Shown here one piece after another: positions 5,079-6,552 of a stretch of 6,552 bases of DNA. The notes under the pieces were generated by a model that was given only the letters and a program-made list of their open reading frames with translations, made no database searches and had not been told where the DNA came from. Positions within the stretch are counted from its first letter, which is position 1. The number at the start of each line of letters is the position of its first letter. Both the position numbers and the translations under genes were made by a program. Source of the stretch: an uncultured beta proteobacterium (lineage in GTDB: Bacteria; Pseudomonadota; Gammaproteobacteria; Burkholderiales; Rhodocyclaceae); the NCBI GenBank assembly GCA_903930395.1, contig CAIYYE010000332.1, forward strand, positions 1 to 6,552. Direction: 5' to 3'.

Positions 5079-6552
5079 TCAGGCGAAAAGCCCGTGCAGG
5101 AACCAGCCTTCGGCATTCCTGAAAATCCATGCCCACTGGCCGAGGGGGTTACGGGCGACGAAATAATCGCGGCGCACATCGCCGGTCGTGCCAACCTCAC
5201 CTTCATCCCACCAGCCACTTTCCAGTCGTTCGGCCCGTGACAGCAGCTTGAGCGGGCCATGCCATTGCGGATTGCCGGCTCGCTCAGCCAGGGCCTGCGG
5301 TGTCGGCAATAGCCACAGCGGGCGCGATCGATTGCCGCATGGTGCAGAGGATTGCCCTGTGCCATCGATTGCTGCAGATTTTTGCGCGGCATGTGTCGGC
5401 CGGCGTACATACCCCTGGCTGGCATCGACAGCGCAGGGGCGCGTCGCGCACTCCGGTCGATAATCGTCGAAGGCCCCAAGCACCTGCACCGCCCCTTCAC
5501 CCAGCCGGGCATGCAGACGCTCCAGGCAGGCGAGCGCGCCCTCCCCGGCTGTCGCCTGCTCGAACAGATGGACGCTGGCACCCGCCTTTTCGACCAGTTC
5601 ATCTGCCTGCAGACCTAGTGCCTCGACCGGTGACTTCAGTTGCAAGCGAGCCAGGTGCTCACGCAGCAGGCGGACGAAACGTTCCTCGTCGGCTGCCGGT
5701 TCGGCAAAACTGAGTACCAGTCGCGTCGGCGGGGCGTCATCGTGCCGTAGTTCGAGCGTACAGCAACGGACCAGCAATTGACGACCGTGCAGCCATCCGG
5801 CTAATGCTGCGAACAGGCGCTGCCCGGCAAAAACCAGAGCTTCGGCGTGTTCAACACGCGCCGGCAAGGCGATATCGATGGCGAATTGCTCGGGAAAGAC
5901 AAATATTTTCTGCGGATCGGCCAGTTCCCCCCAGGCCCGCAGCATCGCGTCAACCGGCCCGTTGCCGATTCGTCGCCGCAAACCGGCTCCGGGTAAACGA
6001 CGCAGATCGCCCAAATGCTTGAGGCCGAACGATTCCAGACGTTTGAGCACATCCTCCGGCCAGCCGGGTGCAGCGCAAGGCAAATCAACCAGGGCAGACT
6101 GCATGAGGGCCAGCTCCGTGTAGCTCGCACCGCCCCCCTGCCAGGCCAGCCAGCAGGCCCCGAGCGGCGTCGGCGCAACCGCCCAGCGGGTTGAATAGGA
6201 CTGCTCGACGCAGCCCGCCAGGGCGGCCGCAAGGATAGCCTCGACGCCACCGAACAGACGCAGGCAGCCACCAATTTCGAGCAACAAGGTATCGGCCGAA
6301 ACCAGCGCGATGGTCGGCGTGAAGCGCCCGGCCCAGCAGGCCAGGTTTTCCAGAGCTTGTCTTTCCCGCGCCGCGCTGGGTTCAAAAATGTTCAGTCCGG
6401 GCGACAGGCCGAGTGCCGTCGACAATTTCTGGCCTGGACAAACACCTGCGGCGACCGCTGCGGCATCCCCCACCCGGACCCGCCCGCGAGCGACAACCGC
6501 GCTAGGCGAGCGCCGCAGCGGCAAGGCCTCGAGCGGCAACAAGGGAAAGTTC
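5079..6552 (-). CDS. imuB: ImuB, inactive Y-family polymerase-like mutasome adaptor (partial, N-terminus off the window)
   Basis: ImuB links DnaE2 (ImuC) to ImuA and to the sliding clamp; it does not polymerise itself. The frame stays open to the right edge and reads N-F-P-L-L-P-L-E-A-L there, matching the usual family start (LWLALxFPxLPLEAL), so only about 6-8 residues are missing. The TTG at 6542 is a leucine codon, not the start. Numbering from 6542, the Y-family remnant covers about 1-320: SADTLLLEIGGCLRLFGG (82-99) replaces the active SxDE motif (Glu is Thr), and a helix-hairpin-helix lies at LGDLRRLPGAGLRRRIG (177-193). The little finger follows at about 225-315, then a linker with SVHLF (323-327) where a clamp-binding motif is expected. 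The conserved tail includes RPLWLLPTPQAL (407-418), VRRDYFVARN (456-465) and GWFLHGLFA (479-487). dnaE2 begins 19 nt after its stop, so they form one operon. Confidence 0.95.
   Translation of the reverse strand, partial: NFPLLPLEALPLRRSPSAVVARGRVRVGDAAAVAAGVCPGQKLSTALGLSPGLNIFEPSAARERQALENLACWAGRFTPTIALVSADTLLLEIGGCLRLFGGVEAILAAALAGCVEQSYSTRWAVAPTPLGACWLAWQGGGASYTELALMQSALVDLPCAAPGWPEDVLKRLESFGLKHLGDLRRLPGAGLRRRIGNGPVDAMLRAWGELADPQKIFVFPEQFAIDIALPARVEHAEALVFAGQRLFAALAGWLHGRQLLVRCCTLELRHDDAPPTRLVLSFAEPAADEERFVRLLREHLARLQLKSPVEALGLQADELVEKAGASVHLFEQATAGEGALACLERLHARLGEGAVQVLGAFDDYRPECATRPCAVDASQGYVRRPTHAAQKSAAIDGTGQSSAPCGNRSRPLWLLPTPQALAERAGNPQWHGPLKLLSRAERLESGWWDEGEVGTTGDVRRDYFVARNPLGQWAWIFRNAEGWFLHGLFA

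Noticed and set aside
5060..5602. Upstream in-frame extension of dnaE2 by 181 codons inside imuB
   Set aside because: The DnaE2 family N-terminus begins at the ATG at 5059. The extension has no family sequence and lies inside the well-conserved imuB frame on the same strand.
5808..5826. GQRLFAAL in ImuB as an alternative clamp-binding motif
   Set aside because: It lies in the conserved little-finger helix region (about 240-247), a structural position rather than a flexible linker, and it does not fit QLxLF.
6540..6542. TTG as the start codon of imuB
   Set aside because: The frame stays open to the edge and the residues before it (N-F-P-L) match the family N-terminus, so the TTG is an internal leucine codon.

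Overview
The window looks like ordinary chromosome from a betaproteobacterium. A Rhodocyclales (Dechloromonas-like) origin is my guess, from the GC-rich coding sequence, the style of the ImuB and DnaE2 proteins, and tRNA genes with encoded CCA ends. No ribosomal RNA or marker gene is present to prove it.

Left end (1-684): the 3' part of tRNA-Gly(GCC), a strong intrinsic terminator, a promoter with a perfect TATAAT, a complete tRNA-Leu(UAA), and 11 nt later a DUF1178 gene with no ribosome binding site. The last two are probably made as one transcript.

Middle (about 685-1982): a small block that looks accessory. It holds a leftward trypsin-like (S1 type) serine protease without a signal peptide, an AT-rich divergent intergenic region with inverted repeats, and a rightward gene of the phage-associated DUF2591 type. 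I see no integrase, attachment-site duplication or insertion sequence, so acquisition by transfer is only an inference.

Right part (1976-6552): the leftward imuB-dnaE2 (imuC) pair of the SOS mutasome, which carries out translesion synthesis. ImuB is a catalytically degenerate Y-family polymerase that acts as an adaptor, and DnaE2 is an error-prone C-family polymerase that does the synthesis. imuB runs off the right edge, missing only a few N-terminal residues. imuA and the LexA-controlled promoter would be expected just beyond it. dnaE2 ends tail to tail with the DUF2591 gene, overlapping it by 7 nt, and a hairpin in its last codons may be its terminator.

I found no clearly new multi-gene system. 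The points most worth a second look are the orphan protease and DUF2591 pair around one control region, the tRNA-mRNA fusion transcript, the two surplus bases in the tRNA-Gly fragment, and the weak clamp-binding motif of ImuB.
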